Source: Phyllobacterium trifolii (lineage in GTDB: Bacteria; Pseudomonadota; Alphaproteobacteria; Rhizobiales; Rhizobiaceae). From it: DNA of 64,000 bases. The position numbers and the translations under genes were made by a program. This document shows, piece after piece, positions 36,743-45,756 of this stretch. The notes under the pieces were generated by a model. It saw only the letters and a list, made by a program, of their open reading frames with translations. It had not been told where the DNA came from and searched no databases. The stretch is from contig NZ_JACHXN010000001.1 of assembly GCF_014192095.1 (NCBI RefSeq), positions 310,001-374,000 of the forward strand, given 5' to 3'. How positions within the stretch are numbered: the stretch's first letter is position 1; each line of letters opens with the position of its first letter.

Positions 36743-37663
36743 ATGACCACATCGATGCTCCCTGCCCCGTCGCTCGCCAAAGAAGTTGCCCTCCTCGCCG
36801 TTCTCGCGACGCTCTGGGGCGCGTCCTACACCTTCATCAAGATCGGCGTCGAAACCATTCCGCCGGTCACCTTTATCGCGGCGCGGACGCTCATCGCCGG
36901 CGGGTTGCTTCTGGCGATCATAAAGCTGCGCGGACTATCGCTGCCACGAGACCCTGTCATCTGGAAGCGCTTTCTGATTCAGGCCTGCATCAACAGCGTC
37001 GTTCCGTTCACGCTCATCGCTTGGGCCGAGTTGACGGTGAATGCCGGACTTGCAACGATCCTCAACTCGACGACGCCGATCTTCGCCTTCCTTTTGACCG
37101 TCCTGATCACGCGTCATGAAGCCGTGACGGCCCGTAAGCTCTTCGGCGTGGTAGCCGGTGTCATCGGCATCAGTCTCATCATCGGTCTTGAAGCGTTTCA
37201 CGGAGTGGGCAAGGAAGCGCTCGCGCAACTGGCGATTGTGGCCGCGACAATATCCTATGCCGCGGCGGCGATCTTCGGGAGAGGTTTCAAGGGGCTCGAT
37301 CCGATGATGCCGGCCGCCGGCTCGCTCCTCTGCGGCGCGGTGCTGCTCATTCCGGTCAGCCTCGTCATCGACCAGCCCTGGACCATCGTGCCATCGACAC
37401 ACTCGATCCTGGCACTGCTTGGCCTGTCGATTTTTTCGACCGCCCTCGCCTTCGTGATCTATTTCCGGTTGATCCACACGCTGGGTTCAGTCAGCACCAC
37501 ATCGCAAGCCTATCTGCGTGTGCCGATCGGCGTCGGTATCGGCGTACTCTTCCTTGGCGAAAGCCTCAATCCGACCGCTTGGATTGGCCTTGTCTGCGTC
37601 ATTGCGGGCGTCGCAGCAATGACGCTGCCGACACGCCGGAGAGCGGCAGTCACATCGGCTTGA
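36743..37663 (+). CDS. DMT (EamA) family transporter, 306 aa
   Basis: Ten hydrophobic segments, with two EamA repeats. The first starts at VALLAVLATLWGASYTFIKIGVETIPPVTFIAARTL and the second at LAIVAATISYAAAAIFGRGFKG; the end is VLFLGESLNPTAWIGLVCVIAGV. It is likely an exporter of amino acids or other small metabolites, and the substrate is unknown. It shares only family features with the exporter at 23.4 kb. It stands alone between two unrelated palindromic repeats, with no operon partner and no clear ribosome binding site other than AGTAAACC. The isolated, repeat-flanked setting could mark an inserted block. Confidence 0.85.
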   Translation: MTTSMLPAPSLAKEVALLAVLATLWGASYTFIKIGVETIPPVTFIAARTLIAGGLLLAIIKLRGLSLPRDPVIWKRFLIQACINSVVPFTLIAWAELTVNAGLATILNSTTPIFAFLLTVLITRHEAVTARKLFGVVAGVIGISLIIGLEAFHGVGKEALAQLAIVAATISYAAAAIFGRGFKGLDPMMPAAGSLLCGAVLLIPVSLVIDQPWTIVPSTHSILALLGLSIFSTALAFVIYFRLIHTLGSVSTTSQAYLRVPIGVGIGVLFLGESLNPTAWIGLVCVIAGVAAMTLPTRRRAAVTSA

Positions 37664-37689
37664 AAAAGCCCATCCCTAGAGGGTTTCAA

Positions 37690-37882
37690 GTTTTGACTGA
37701 AACATACCTTCTACCGCTATCTCTCCTTCATCCCATCCCGACCTCTCCGTCATCCTCGGGCTTGACCCGAGGACCCACACTTTCTGAAGAAACACGAACA
37801 CAGCACTTTGATTTGAGCATCCCAATGGGTCCTCGGGTCAAGCCCGAGGATGACGGAGAGGGATGTGCATTTCAGTCGAAAC
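37690..37882. repeat. Nested inverted repeat downstream of the DMT gene
   Basis: Inner perfect 35-nt arms at 37743-37777 and 37826-37860 (each containing the self-palindrome CCTCGGGCTTGACCCGAGG). Outer arms GTTTTGACTGAAA (37690-37702) and TTTCAGTCGAAAC (37870-37882) add one mismatch. The sequence differs from the repeat at 36.6 kb. GTCATCCTCGGG-type palindromes are common intergenic elements of alphaproteobacteria. Confidence 0.85.
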
Positions 37883-37890
37883 CTAGTGCA

Positions 37891-38943
37891 CTAGCTGTCG
37901 AGCGCTTCAGCAGCAGGCACGATACGCTCGCGCACCACATCATGCAGCTGCCGTACATAACCCGATCGTCCGGAGGGTGTTGCAGGGTCGGACGTCATCA
38001 CAACCACAAGCGAGACGTGCGGCACCACATAGATCATCTGGCCGCCATAGCCCCATGCGTAGTAGACCGGCTTGCCGCTGGCGGCGCTGGACACAAACCA
38101 GCCAAGCCCGTAGGCGTCGCCCGTAAACGGTGAACTTGTTCTCGGCTTCCACGATTCCTCGATCCATACCTTCGGTACTATCTGCCTGCCACCGCTTGCG
38201 CCAGATGCCAAAAACATTTCACCGAATGCGCGCATGGCCCGGGGCGAAAGCAGCATGTCGTTGCCGCCGAAATAGATGCCCTGCGGATCGCGCGGCCAAG
38301 GCGGGATATTGATTTCAAGCGGTTTGCCCAGCCACTCCCGGGCGTTCTCCAATGTCGAACGTCCGGTTTGGCGCGTCAACAACGCTGAAAGAAGGTGAGA
38401 GTTGCCGGTAGAATAGAGCATCCCGCCGCCGGGCTCATCGACGAACTCGCGCGACAGGGCATAGCGGACCCAATCATTGCTTCCGACCCAGCGGCCATAA
38501 TTTGGCCCCGAGGTGCGATCGAGACCCGATTGCATCGACAACAGATTGCCAATCGTCACGGCCTGCAATCTTGGGTCGGCGTCGCGCGGCAACTTGTCCG
38601 CGAGCATGGGCGCAATGGGTTGATCCAGCCCTGCGAACACGCGGCGATCGATGGCAATCCCAATAAGCGTCGCGATAATGGTCTTGGAAACGGATTTCAC
38701 ATTCACCGGCCGGTCGGCGGCAGGGCCGCGAAAGACGTGTTCGAGCTCAAGATCGCCATGCCGCGAGATGATCAGGGCATGGAGGGATGGGAAGCCGTTT
38801 GCCGCCTCCATGATGGTGTCGATGGTAGCCTTGTCCAACTTGGCGGCAGCGGGTTGGGACATGGCCCTTCGCGGTGCCATGGCGATAGCGGCAAGAGACG
38901 TGATCAGGAATGCCCGGCGGCCGATTGGAGACAAGTTTTTCAT
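37891..38943 (-). CDS. Beta-lactamase-fold serine hydrolase with Tat signal
   Basis: A twin-arginine signal (GRRAFLITSLAAIAMAPRRAM) suggests export. The mature 320 residues match the class C / penicillin-binding fold: SVSKT (SxxK nucleophile motif, near residue 87), a YSTGN motif (YxN type, near 190) and WGYGGQM (replacing the usual KTG/HxG element). The related region VTIGNLLSMQSGLDRT is typical of the family. It may be an esterase, peptidase or amidase; there is no evidence for antibiotic resistance. It ends right next to the palindromic repeat. Confidence 0.8.
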   Translation of the reverse strand: MKNLSPIGRRAFLITSLAAIAMAPRRAMSQPAAAKLDKATIDTIMEAANGFPSLHALIISRHGDLELEHVFRGPAADRPVNVKSVSKTIIATLIGIAIDRRVFAGLDQPIAPMLADKLPRDADPRLQAVTIGNLLSMQSGLDRTSGPNYGRWVGSNDWVRYALSREFVDEPGGGMLYSTGNSHLLSALLTRQTGRSTLENAREWLGKPLEINIPPWPRDPQGIYFGGNDMLLSPRAMRAFGEMFLASGASGGRQIVPKVWIEESWKPRTSSPFTGDAYGLGWFVSSAASGKPVYYAWGYGGQMIYVVPHVSLVVVMTSDPATPSGRSGYVRQLHDVVRERIVPAAEALDS

Positions 38944-39011
38944 TCGCCGAGATTGATGAAAGCGTTAAGCGGCAGCAACACACAAGCTCTCACATGCATG
39001 TGATCGTGGAC

Positions 39012-39776
39012 CTACGCCTCGATCGCATCAAGGAACGTCTGCACGCCAAGGGTCAGATAGGCTGTGTCGACGGAAAGAGGAATATAGGTATAGCCGAGAC
39101 CAGCGAAGCGTTTTGCCAGCGCTGGCGTCGCAGCGTAGATCGCGCAGAGCTTGCCTGCCGCCTTGGCCTTCGCGGCGATCTGCGTCAGCGGTTCGATGAT
39201 GGCCTCGGAAGCTGCATCCACTTCCTGCCCGTCACTCCAGGCTATGGAGAAATCCGACGGGCCGACGAACACGCCATCGATACCATCCACCTCAAGAATG
39301 TAATCGAGCGCCTCATAGGCGGCGCGGGTCTCGATCATGGCGAAGGAAAGCGTCTCATCATTCACCTCGCGCAAATATCCGCCGGAGCCGCCAGCGCCAT
39401 AGCTCGCGGGGCGTCCGCGCATCTGGCCCCAGGAGCGTTCGCCGAGCGGCGGGTATTTCATCGCGGCTGCAAAAAGCTTTGCATCATGAACGCTGTTGAT
39501 CATCGGCGCGACGACGCCTTCGACACCGAAATCCAGCGCGCGGCTCGCCATGTCGAAACGACCGACCGGAATGCGCACCAGCGCATGTTTTTGAGCGCTG
39601 CGCAGGATGCCGGTGAGCGCGGCGACGCTCGCCGTATCGTGCGGGCCATGCTGCATATCGAAGAGCACAGCATCGAGCGGTGTGCGGGCAAGCGCCTCCA
39701 TGGCAAATGGATCGGTCAGATGCGACCAGCCAGAATAAATGATTTCGCCGGATTTCAGACGCGATGCGAGCGACAT
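39012..39776 (-). CDS. HpcH/HpaI family aldolase, 254 aa
   Basis: Class II aldolase of the HpcH/HpaI type, which splits 2-keto-3-deoxy acids or related compounds. Family motifs are VLFDMQHGPHD (about residue 37), GVEGVVAPMINSVHDA, then MIETRAAYEALDYIL and DGVFVGPSDFSI near residues 150-180. The Glu and Asp in these segments bind the metal. An open frame reaches 39869, but the ATG at 39776 has a GAGGA site and the family start pattern. The substrate cannot be identified from sequence, and no pathway partner lies nearby. Confidence 0.87.
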   Translation of the reverse strand: MSLASRLKSGEIIYSGWSHLTDPFAMEALARTPLDAVLFDMQHGPHDTASVAALTGILRSAQKHALVRIPVGRFDMASRALDFGVEGVVAPMINSVHDAKLFAAAMKYPPLGERSWGQMRGRPASYGAGGSGGYLREVNDETLSFAMIETRAAYEALDYILEVDGIDGVFVGPSDFSIAWSDGQEVDAASEAIIEPLTQIAAKAKAAGKLCAIYAATPALAKRFAGLGYTYIPLSVDTAYLTLGVQTFLDAIEA

Positions 39777-39931
39777 GGGAGATTCCTCGTGTGGTGTTTT
39801 GCGCGAGTATGGGAAGCTGAGAGCAGACTGGTCAAGGGCGATGGTGAAATTCTGACATTTGCCAAGCACGTTTGGAACGAATGCGTGACGGAATCGATTG
39901 TAAGATCGAAATCGTGTAAACTAACCGTGAT

Positions 39932-40924
39932 GTGAGTCCTATCACCAATGCAATTATGGTGCAGATGACAGTTTTCCATGATGGAAACGAGCAGAAATTC
40001 ATAGAAGAGACTGGGCTAAGAGACGAAATTCTCTACAACCTCCTGCTATCGCAGGATGAGAGCCAGGTTCTCATCGCTCTTTACGACCAAAATGATGTTT
40101 TGCGCTACGCCAACAAGGGCTGGCGGGCGGCCTTCCATCTGGCGCCGGGGGAGCAGCCGAGCTGGGGCGATCTCATGCGGCGCAACTACGATGCCGGTCT
40201 CGGGACAGTGCTCACGACAAAGAATTTCGAAGAGTGGTTGATATCGACTCAGTCGCGACGCGGAAAGATACCGTTTCGTGCCTTCGAGACAGATCTGGTC
40301 GATGGCCGCTGGCTCTGGATGACAGAGACAGTCCAGGCGAATGGCTGGATGCTCTGCATCGCCAACGATATCACGCCATTACGCACGGATGATCGCCGCT
40401 TGCGGCAGGACCGCGATCTCGCATTGCGTGCTTCGCAGACGGACGAGCTGACCGGCGTCGGCAACCGGCGTTTCATCATGACCAGGCTCGAAGAACTGAC
40501 ACGGCGCGAATTGCCAGCCGACGGGGTCGTCAAAGGCTGTGTTGCGGTGCTCGATATCGACCACTTCAAGGCGATCAACGATCGTTACGGGCATCAGGCG
40601 GGTGACCAGGTTTTGCTCGATTTCGCCCGGCACGCGCACAGTTTCGTGCGGCGGCTCGATTGTTTCGGACGGATCGGCGGTGAGGAATTCATGCTGATCC
40701 TGCCCGACACCCCGCTCGAAACCGGCATCGGCATTCTTGAGCGCGTGCTGGAGCGGATCAGATTGGCCCGCCCTTTGCAGAACTGGCCGGACCTTGCTTA
40801 TACATGTTCGGTCGGGATCACGGCATTGCGGGCGGACGATACGGCACAAGACCTTTTCGCCCGCGCTGACCTTGCGCTCTATGAGGCGAAGCTCGGCGGG
40901 CGAAACCATATCAGCGTAATTTGA
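39932..40924 (+). CDS. Diguanylate cyclase with PAS domain
   Basis: The C-terminal GGDEF domain has the active-site GGEEF motif (RIGGEEFMLILPD) and a canonical allosteric I-site (RRLD, five residues before it), so it should make c-di-GMP and be feedback-inhibited. Before it is a PAS-like region (LIALYDQNDVLRYANKGWRAAFHL, about residues 50-140, ending in WMLCIANDITPL). No membrane segment was seen, so the sensor is cytoplasmic. The start is uncertain: GTG at 39932, or ATG at 39956 or 39965, none with a strong ribosome binding site. Targets may be motility or biofilm, as usual for this family. Confidence 0.85.
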   Translation: MSPITNAIMVQMTVFHDGNEQKFIEETGLRDEILYNLLLSQDESQVLIALYDQNDVLRYANKGWRAAFHLAPGEQPSWGDLMRRNYDAGLGTVLTTKNFEEWLISTQSRRGKIPFRAFETDLVDGRWLWMTETVQANGWMLCIANDITPLRTDDRRLRQDRDLALRASQTDELTGVGNRRFIMTRLEELTRRELPADGVVKGCVAVLDIDHFKAINDRYGHQAGDQVLLDFARHAHSFVRRLDCFGRIGGEEFMLILPDTPLETGIGILERVLERIRLARPLQNWPDLAYTCSVGITALRADDTAQDLFARADLALYEAKLGGRNHISVI

Positions 40925-40945
40925 CGTGATGAATGGACCATGCGC

Positions 40946-41650
40946 CTAGACTCGCTGCACAAGCCATGCGCCCCAGAAAAGGCTCGAAAAGAAACGCAAA
41001 GGGGCTTCGAAACGCGCAGCCGACAGAAGCGAAAATACGGCTTCTTCGGATACAGGCGGGTCAGCGCCTTGCAGAATCTTTGCCATTTTCGCCTCTATCC
41101 CGGAGGAACTCGCACCATGCAGCCGCCATCGCTCAGCCCATGCCGCCATGAGCAAGGGCTGAGACGCATATGTGCGATAGTTGCCCGCGAGCACGAATGG
41201 CGCACCCGGCTTCAGCCGTATCGATATCTGTTTCAGGACATCGGCCTTCATCTGCGCGCCCGGCAGATGGTGCAGCACGCCGATCATCACCGCCGCATCG
41301 AATGGCTCTTGTGCCGGTATGTCGGAGACGTTGCCCAGCATGCACTGCACGCGGGTTTGAATGCCGGCTTCGGCAATATTCCTCTGCGCAAGCTCCAGCA
41401 TCGGCTCGGATGGGTCGACTGCGATAAAATCCCAATTTGGCCCGAGCTTGGCTGAGGCGATGATCTCGCCCGCGGTTCCTCCGGCGCCTACGACCAGAAT
41501 TCGAGCCGGTCGGTCATGGCCGAGATGTGCAGCCAGCATGCAGGCGGTAAGTTCGTGGCATGCATCGTAGCCTGCGAGTGCGATGCGGCTTTGGCGCGCA
41601 TATTCATTGGCACGGACTGCGTCGAACTTTGCAGCGGAATCTTCTGGCAC
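40946..41650 (-). CDS. SAM-dependent methyltransferase, 234 aa
   Basis: A class I Rossmann methyltransferase: motif I ILVVGAGGTAGEI (about residues 70-82), acidic motif II FIAVDPSEPML, and VSDIPAQEPFDAAVMIGVLHHL (motif IV region). The substrate is unknown; family members of this type methylate small molecules or lipids. The N-terminal segment (FDAVRANEYARQSRIAL) is a typical lid. The gene runs convergently toward the GGDEF cyclase gene with 21 bp between stops and begins just after the terminator of the ATPase inhibitor gene. Confidence 0.8.
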   Translation of the reverse strand: MPEDSAAKFDAVRANEYARQSRIALAGYDACHELTACMLAAHLGHDRPARILVVGAGGTAGEIIASAKLGPNWDFIAVDPSEPMLELAQRNIAEAGIQTRVQCMLGNVSDIPAQEPFDAAVMIGVLHHLPGAQMKADVLKQISIRLKPGAPFVLAGNYRTYASQPLLMAAWAERWRLHGASSSGIEAKMAKILQGADPPVSEEAVFSLLSAARFEAPLRFFSSLFWGAWLVQRV

Positions 41651-41685
41651 GGGGAATCTCCAAACGGCCGAGGCGTCCTATGGAC

Positions 41686-41712
41686 AAAAAGCCGCCCAGT
41701 GGGCGGCTTTTT
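41686..41712 (-). terminator. Terminator of the zeta inhibitor gene
   Basis: AAAAAGCCGCCC (41686-41697) pairs perfectly with GGGCGGCTTTTT (41701-41712) with a 3-nt loop. On the minus strand the U tract lies after the stem. Confidence 0.92.
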
Positions 41713-41736
41713 GCGGTTCTAAAGGGCGGCAGGAAA

Positions 41737-42051
41737 TCAGGGAGCACCTTCGATCTGCTGTATCGCCTCGATCATCAGTTCTTCCATCTTGCGGCGGATG
41801 CGATGGTCGGACGTGTCGATACCGGCAGCATCGAAATCCGCACGGATCTTGCGGAAGACATCGTCGTCGCCGGCTTCCTGGAAATCAGCCTTGATGACCT
41901 CTTTCACATAGGCGTCGGCGGCTTCATCGGCCTTGCCGAGCTTTTCCGCCGCCCAGATGCCGAGAAGCTTGTTACGCCGGGCCTCCGCCCTGAAACGCAC
42001 TTCTGCGTCATGCGCATACTTGTTTTCAAAGGCGTTTTCGCGATCTTGCAT
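41737..42051 (-). CDS. F1FO-ATPase inhibitor zeta (DUF1476), 104 aa
   Basis: DUF1476 proteins are the zeta inhibitors of the alphaproteobacterial ATP synthase, which stop ATP hydrolysis by binding the F1 central stalk. The four-helix pattern (ENAFENKYAHDAEVRFRAEARRNKLLGIWAAEKLG, then DVFRKIRADFDAAG) is the family signature. An extension to 42075 is open, but GAGAGG precedes the ATG at 42051. It is divergent from purC, which is the standard arrangement in Rhizobiales, with about 315 bp between them. Confidence 0.88.
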   Translation of the reverse strand: MQDRENAFENKYAHDAEVRFRAEARRNKLLGIWAAEKLGKADEAADAYVKEVIKADFQEAGDDDVFRKIRADFDAAGIDTSDHRIRRKMEELMIEAIQQIEGAP

Positions 42052-42313
42052 TGTCATCCTCTCTTGCTCCCGCAAATTGTGTCGTTAACTAGTAATACAG
42101 TCATGTATCAGGCGTTTTTCAGGCAGGTCCCGATGTTTTTGTCTTTGTCGATTCCCATATAACCATTCCGTGCAAAATCAAAAGGCTCAATCGACCATCC
42201 CTGCATCGACTAGTTTCATATTGTCGTAGAACCAGCATATAACCCATAAAACGGGGGAGCTCCATAAAGGATCATTGTAGAATGCTTGCTTTTGCGATAG
42301 TTAGCGCGCCAAC

Positions 42314-42370
42314 ATGACGGCCAAGACCCAAGGCCGACCGATAACTCCAATACCAGAGAATCCGCAATGA
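42314..42370 (+). CDS. Candidate 18-residue leader peptide overlapping purC
   Basis: ATG at 42314 opens an 18-codon frame ([18 protein letters not shown]) whose TGA stop overlaps the purC ATG (ATGA, 42367-42370). Overlap would couple purC translation to it. The site before the ATG is weak, and I cannot tell a real leader from chance. Confidence 0.3.
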   Translation: MTAKTQGRPITPIPENPQ

Positions 42371-43131
42371 ACCGTCGCCGCCGTGTCTACGAAGGCAAAG
42401 CAAAGATCCTTTACGAAGGACCAGAACCAGGCACACTCGTCCAGCATTTCAAAGACGATACAACTGTGCTTCACCCCAAGAAAACCCAAGTAATCGACGG
42501 CAAGGGCGTCCTCAACAACCGCATTTCCGAATATATATTCACGCAACTCAACCGCATGGGCATTCCGACGCACTTTATACGCCGCATGAACATGCGCGAG
42601 CAGCTGATCAAGGAAGTCGAGATCATCCCGCTGCAGGTCGTCGTGCGCAACATCGCGGCCGGCTCGCTGGCAAAGCGCCTCGGCATCGAGGAAGGCACCG
42701 TGCTGCCCCGCTCGATCATCGAGTTCTACTACAAGAACGATGAGCTCGATGACCCGATGGTCTCCGAGGAGCACATTACGGCCTTCGGCTGGGCTGCACC
42801 GCAGGAAATCGATGACATCATGGCGCTCGCCATCCGCATCAACGACTTTTTGAGCGGACTGTTTCTTGGCGTCGGTATCCAGCTCGTCGATTTCAAGATT
42901 GAGTGCGGCCGGCTTTACGAAGGCGAAATGATGCGTATCGTTCTTGCCGACGAATTCTCGCCGGACAGCGCCCGCCTATGGGACGCACAGACCAGCGAGA
43001 AGATGGACAAGGACCGGTTTCGCCGCGATATGGGCGGCCTGATCGAGGCCTATCAGGAAGTCGCGCGCCGTCTCGGCATCATGAATGAAAACGAACCGAC
43101 GCGGCCTGCGGGGCCCGTATTGGTCAAGTAA
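42367..43131 (+). CDS. purC: SAICAR synthetase (phosphoribosylaminoimidazole-succinocarboxamide synthase)
   Basis: PurC adds aspartate to CAIR in purine synthesis. The protein opens with [20 protein letters not shown], the ATP-binding start of the family, and has [35 protein letters not shown] and [10 protein letters not shown]. Length 254 aa is normal. It is followed by purS (19 bp) and purQ (0 bp), so all three are one transcript. Its own ribosome binding site is weak (AGAG), and a short frame upstream overlaps its start. Confidence 0.97.
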   Translation: MNRRRRVYEGKAKILYEGPEPGTLVQHFKDDTTVLHPKKTQVIDGKGVLNNRISEYIFTQLNRMGIPTHFIRRMNMREQLIKEVEIIPLQVVVRNIAAGSLAKRLGIEEGTVLPRSIIEFYYKNDELDDPMVSEEHITAFGWAAPQEIDDIMALAIRINDFLSGLFLGVGIQLVDFKIECGRLYEGEMMRIVLADEFSPDSARLWDAQTSEKMDKDRFRRDMGGLIEAYQEVARRLGIMNENEPTRPAGPVLVK

Positions 43132-43150
43132 CACCGGAGAAGACAGATCG

Positions 43151-43390
43151 ATGAAGGCACGTGTCACTGTAACCTTGAAGAATGGCGTTCTTGACCCGCA
43201 GGGCAAGGCGATCGTCGGTGCACTCGGCAGCCTCGGTTTCGAGGGTGTCGGCTCGGTTCGCCAGGGCAAGGTTTTCGACGTCGAACTTGATACGAGCGAC
43301 AAGGCAAAGGCCGAGGCGAATCTCAAGGCAATGTGCGAAAAGCTCCTCGCCAATACGGTGATCGAGGATTATGCGGTGGAGCTCATCTAG
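43151..43390 (+). CDS. purS: FGAM synthase subunit PurS
   Basis: The 79-aa protein has the PurS dimer pattern: KARVTVTLKNGVLDPQGKAI, then ALGSLGFEGVGSVRQGKVFD and KLLANTVIEDYAVELI. It links PurQ and PurL in the three-part FGAM synthase, likely helping ammonia pass between them. The ATG at 43151 is used; an open frame starting at 43085 overlaps the end of purC and is not the natural start. Its stop abuts the purQ ATG. Confidence 0.95.
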   Translation: MKARVTVTLKNGVLDPQGKAIVGALGSLGFEGVGSVRQGKVFDVELDTSDKAKAEANLKAMCEKLLANTVIEDYAVELI

Positions 43391-44059
43391 ATGAAATCAG
43401 CAGTCGTACTCCTTCCCGGCCTTAACCGCGACCGCGACATGATTGCGGCGTTGACGAAGATTTCCGGCGTTGCACCGCATACGGTGTGGCAGACGGATAC
43501 GGAAATTCCCGACGTCGACCTGATTGTGATCCCCGGCGGCTTTTCCTATGGCGATTATCTGCGCTGCGGCGCCATCGCAGCGCGCATGCCTGTGATGGAA
43601 GCGATCCGCGAGAAGGCGAACAAGGGTGTCATGGTGATGGGCGTATGCAATGGCTTCCAGATTCTGGTGGAAGCCGGTCTCCTGCCCGGCGCGCTGATGC
43701 GCAATGCCTCGCTGAAATTCGTTTGCCGCCAGGTGAAACTCGAAGTCACCAATGCCAATACGCCGTTCACCCGCGGCTATTCGCATGGCCAGATCATCCA
43801 GTGCCCGGTCGCGCATCATGACGGCAACTATTTCGCCGACGCCGAGACGCTGGCCCGCATCGAGGGCGATGGCCAGGTGGTGTTCCGTTATGCCGAAGGC
43901 ACCAACCCGAACGGCTCGATGAACGATATTGCGGGTATCATCAACAAGAACGGTAACGTGCTGGGGCTGATGCCGCATCCGGAGAACCTGATCGAAGCGG
44001 CTCATGGCGGCACCGACGGACGTGCGCTGTTTACGGGCGTGTTGGGGATCGCCGCCTAG
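43391..44059 (+). CDS. purQ: FGAM synthase glutaminase subunit PurQ
   Basis: Class I glutamine amidotransferase with nucleophile Cys86 in [11 protein letters not shown], oxyanion-loop [12 protein letters not shown], and a C-terminal MPHPENLIE catalytic His-Glu pair. It supplies ammonia to PurL through PurS. Length 222 aa is normal. Its ATG touches the purS stop. purL, which follows purQ in many rhizobial genomes, is not in this window; a repeat element and converging ppx follow instead. Confidence 0.96.
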   Translation: MKSAVVLLPGLNRDRDMIAALTKISGVAPHTVWQTDTEIPDVDLIVIPGGFSYGDYLRCGAIAARMPVMEAIREKANKGVMVMGVCNGFQILVEAGLLPGALMRNASLKFVCRQVKLEVTNANTPFTRGYSHGQIIQCPVAHHDGNYFADAETLARIEGDGQVVFRYAEGTNPNGSMNDIAGIINKNGNVLGLMPHPENLIEAAHGGTDGRALFTGVLGIAA

Positions 44060-44200
44060 GCCTGTCGGTATTCACGCTCTGACGGCCTGCAAATGGCGTT
44101 TTTCTGCGCTCCGGTGCTCACGTACCTTTAAGTACGCTGCGCTCCGGTTCTCGAAAACCACGCCATATGTCTCGCTGCAGCGACTTTCCAAACAGGCTCT
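44060..44200. repeat. Interspersed structured repeat, copy B
   Basis: The core has GCGCTCCGGTGCTCACGTAC (44106-44125), a CGTAC (44121-44125)/GTACG (44132-44136) hairpin and GCGCTCCGGTTCTCGAAAAC. Outer ATGGCG/CGCCAT arms flank it. It lies between the convergent purQ and ppx stops, where it could act as a bidirectional terminator-like structure. Confidence 0.8.
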
Positions 44201-44247
44201 AAAGGCGATGTTTGTAGCTATATGCCCACCGCGTCTCGTCGGCGTTT

Positions 44248-45756
44248 TTAGCTGATAACCATCTTGATATTCTTGCCCGTCAGCCTTGCCAGCTGCTGCA
44301 GGCGGCCCTCCGGCACATCGCCGATCAGGTCAGCCTTGCTCTTGTCGATCACAAGCTCGAGCCCTTCCGCCGTCGTCTTCCAGGAAAGCTTCGGAACCAC
44401 ACCTGACATGGATGCGGAAAACGGATAGGTGATACGCATGATTCCGGCGAGAATCTTCGAATATTCCAGCAATCGCGGCGTGGCTATGGCAGCAAGTTCC
44501 GGATCGGCAACACTAGTGGAAACGCCCTCATGCCGGAAGAAATTGGCGAGCGCGATATAGGCGCGTCCGGGATGATCGATGCCGATGAAGGAGGCGTTTG
44601 AAATCATGTTCAGCGCCTGGCTTCCGCGATAATCCGGATGCGCGCGCCAGCTGATATCCGCAACCAGACAGGCGGCGCGACGATAGCGTTTTTCATCCTC
44701 GGTTTCATCATAGCCAAGGGCGGCAAATGCCTCCCCACTCCAGTCTGCCAGCTCCCGTGCGTAGGACGGAGACCGGGCACGTAGAATAGCCAATTCGTCT
44801 GCTGCCGAGATCAGCGGGTCTTCCAGTTGCTCGCTCTCCGACAGGAGCGAGTAGAGGAAGCCCTCGCGCACGCCAATCGCCGAGAAGACGACCTTGGAGG
44901 GCCGCATCAACCGGATGGTTTCGAGAAGGGCTATGGCACCGTAGGACAGGAGCGAACGGCGGTTTTTGGAGACGTCCTCGATGCCGCGCATATAATCGAG
45001 ATCGCCGGCCGCAACGAGCTTGAGGAAGCGTTGGGCTTCATCAAACGGGATCTCATAATGATGCATGACATGGAGCGGGTAGTGTTTTGCGCTCATGTGC
45101 AGCTTGGCGAGATTTCGCCATGTGCCGCCAACCGCATAAAAAGCCCTGCCCTTGCCATTGCCGAGCAGCTTGGCCGAGGCGAGATGTTTCCTTGCAATCT
45201 CCACAGCCTTGTTCAGATCGCCGTCGGACATGTCCTGCAGGCGCAATCCGCCGAGCGGAAGGGTGATGCCATCACCAATCTTCCTGCCCTTGACATCGAC
45301 AAGCTCAAGACTGCCGCCGCCAAGATCGCCGGCAATGCCGTCCGGATCGTGGAAGCCAGAAATAATGCCAAGCGCGGAGAAATAGGCTTCTTCCCTGCCC
45401 GAAAGAACCTTTATCGGCTCCTTGAGTAACGCCTCGGCTTCCCGGATGAATTGTGAGCCGTTCTCAGCCTCGCGCGCTGCAGCTGTCGCCAGAACGTCCA
45501 GTGAAACTGCCCCGGCCTGATCGGCCAGCGCGCGAAAACGACGCAAAGCACGCAGCGCGCTTTGTACTGCCTTCGCATTCAGCTTGCCGGTTTTCGCCAG
45601 CCCCTTGCCGAGGCCGCAGAGTATCTTCTCATTGAATAGAACGGTGGGAGACCGGTTTACGCCTTCATACACCACCAAACGTACAGAGTTCGAACCGATA
45701 TCGATGACAGCAGCTGGTTGACGCCCCTGCACGCGTCCTTGTGCAGCCGATATCAT
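44248..45756 (-). CDS. ppx: Exopolyphosphatase (Ppx/GppA family)
   Basis: Ppx removes phosphate from polyphosphate; some family members also hydrolyse pppGpp. The ASKHA actin-like fold is seen in [18 protein letters not shown] (phosphate-1), [16 protein letters not shown] (phosphate-2) and [13 protein letters not shown], with a helical C-terminal domain. The 502-aa length is normal. It overlaps ppk by four bases (ATGA), so synthesis and breakdown of polyphosphate are co-expressed. It converges on purQ with copy B of the repeat between them. Confidence 0.94.
   Translation of the reverse strand: MISAAQGRVQGRQPAAVIDIGSNSVRLVVYEGVNRSPTVLFNEKILCGLGKGLAKTGKLNAKAVQSALRALRRFRALADQAGAVSLDVLATAAAREAENGSQFIREAEALLKEPIKVLSGREEAYFSALGIISGFHDPDGIAGDLGGGSLELVDVKGRKIGDGITLPLGGLRLQDMSDGDLNKAVEIARKHLASAKLLGNGKGRAFYAVGGTWRNLAKLHMSAKHYPLHVMHHYEIPFDEAQRFLKLVAAGDLDYMRGIEDVSKNRRSLLSYGAIALLETIRLMRPSKVVFSAIGVREGFLYSLLSESEQLEDPLISAADELAILRARSPSYARELADWSGEAFAALGYDETEDEKRYRRAACLVADISWRAHPDYRGSQALNMISNASFIGIDHPGRAYIALANFFRHEGVSTSVADPELAAIATPRLLEYSKILAGIMRITYPFSASMSGVVPKLSWKTTAEGLELVIDKSKADLIGDVPEGRLQQLARLTGKNIKMVIS

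Noticed and set aside
36585-37882. Composite transposon around the DMT gene
   Set aside because: No transposase, and the two flanking inverted repeats are unrelated to each other, so they cannot be the ends of one element.
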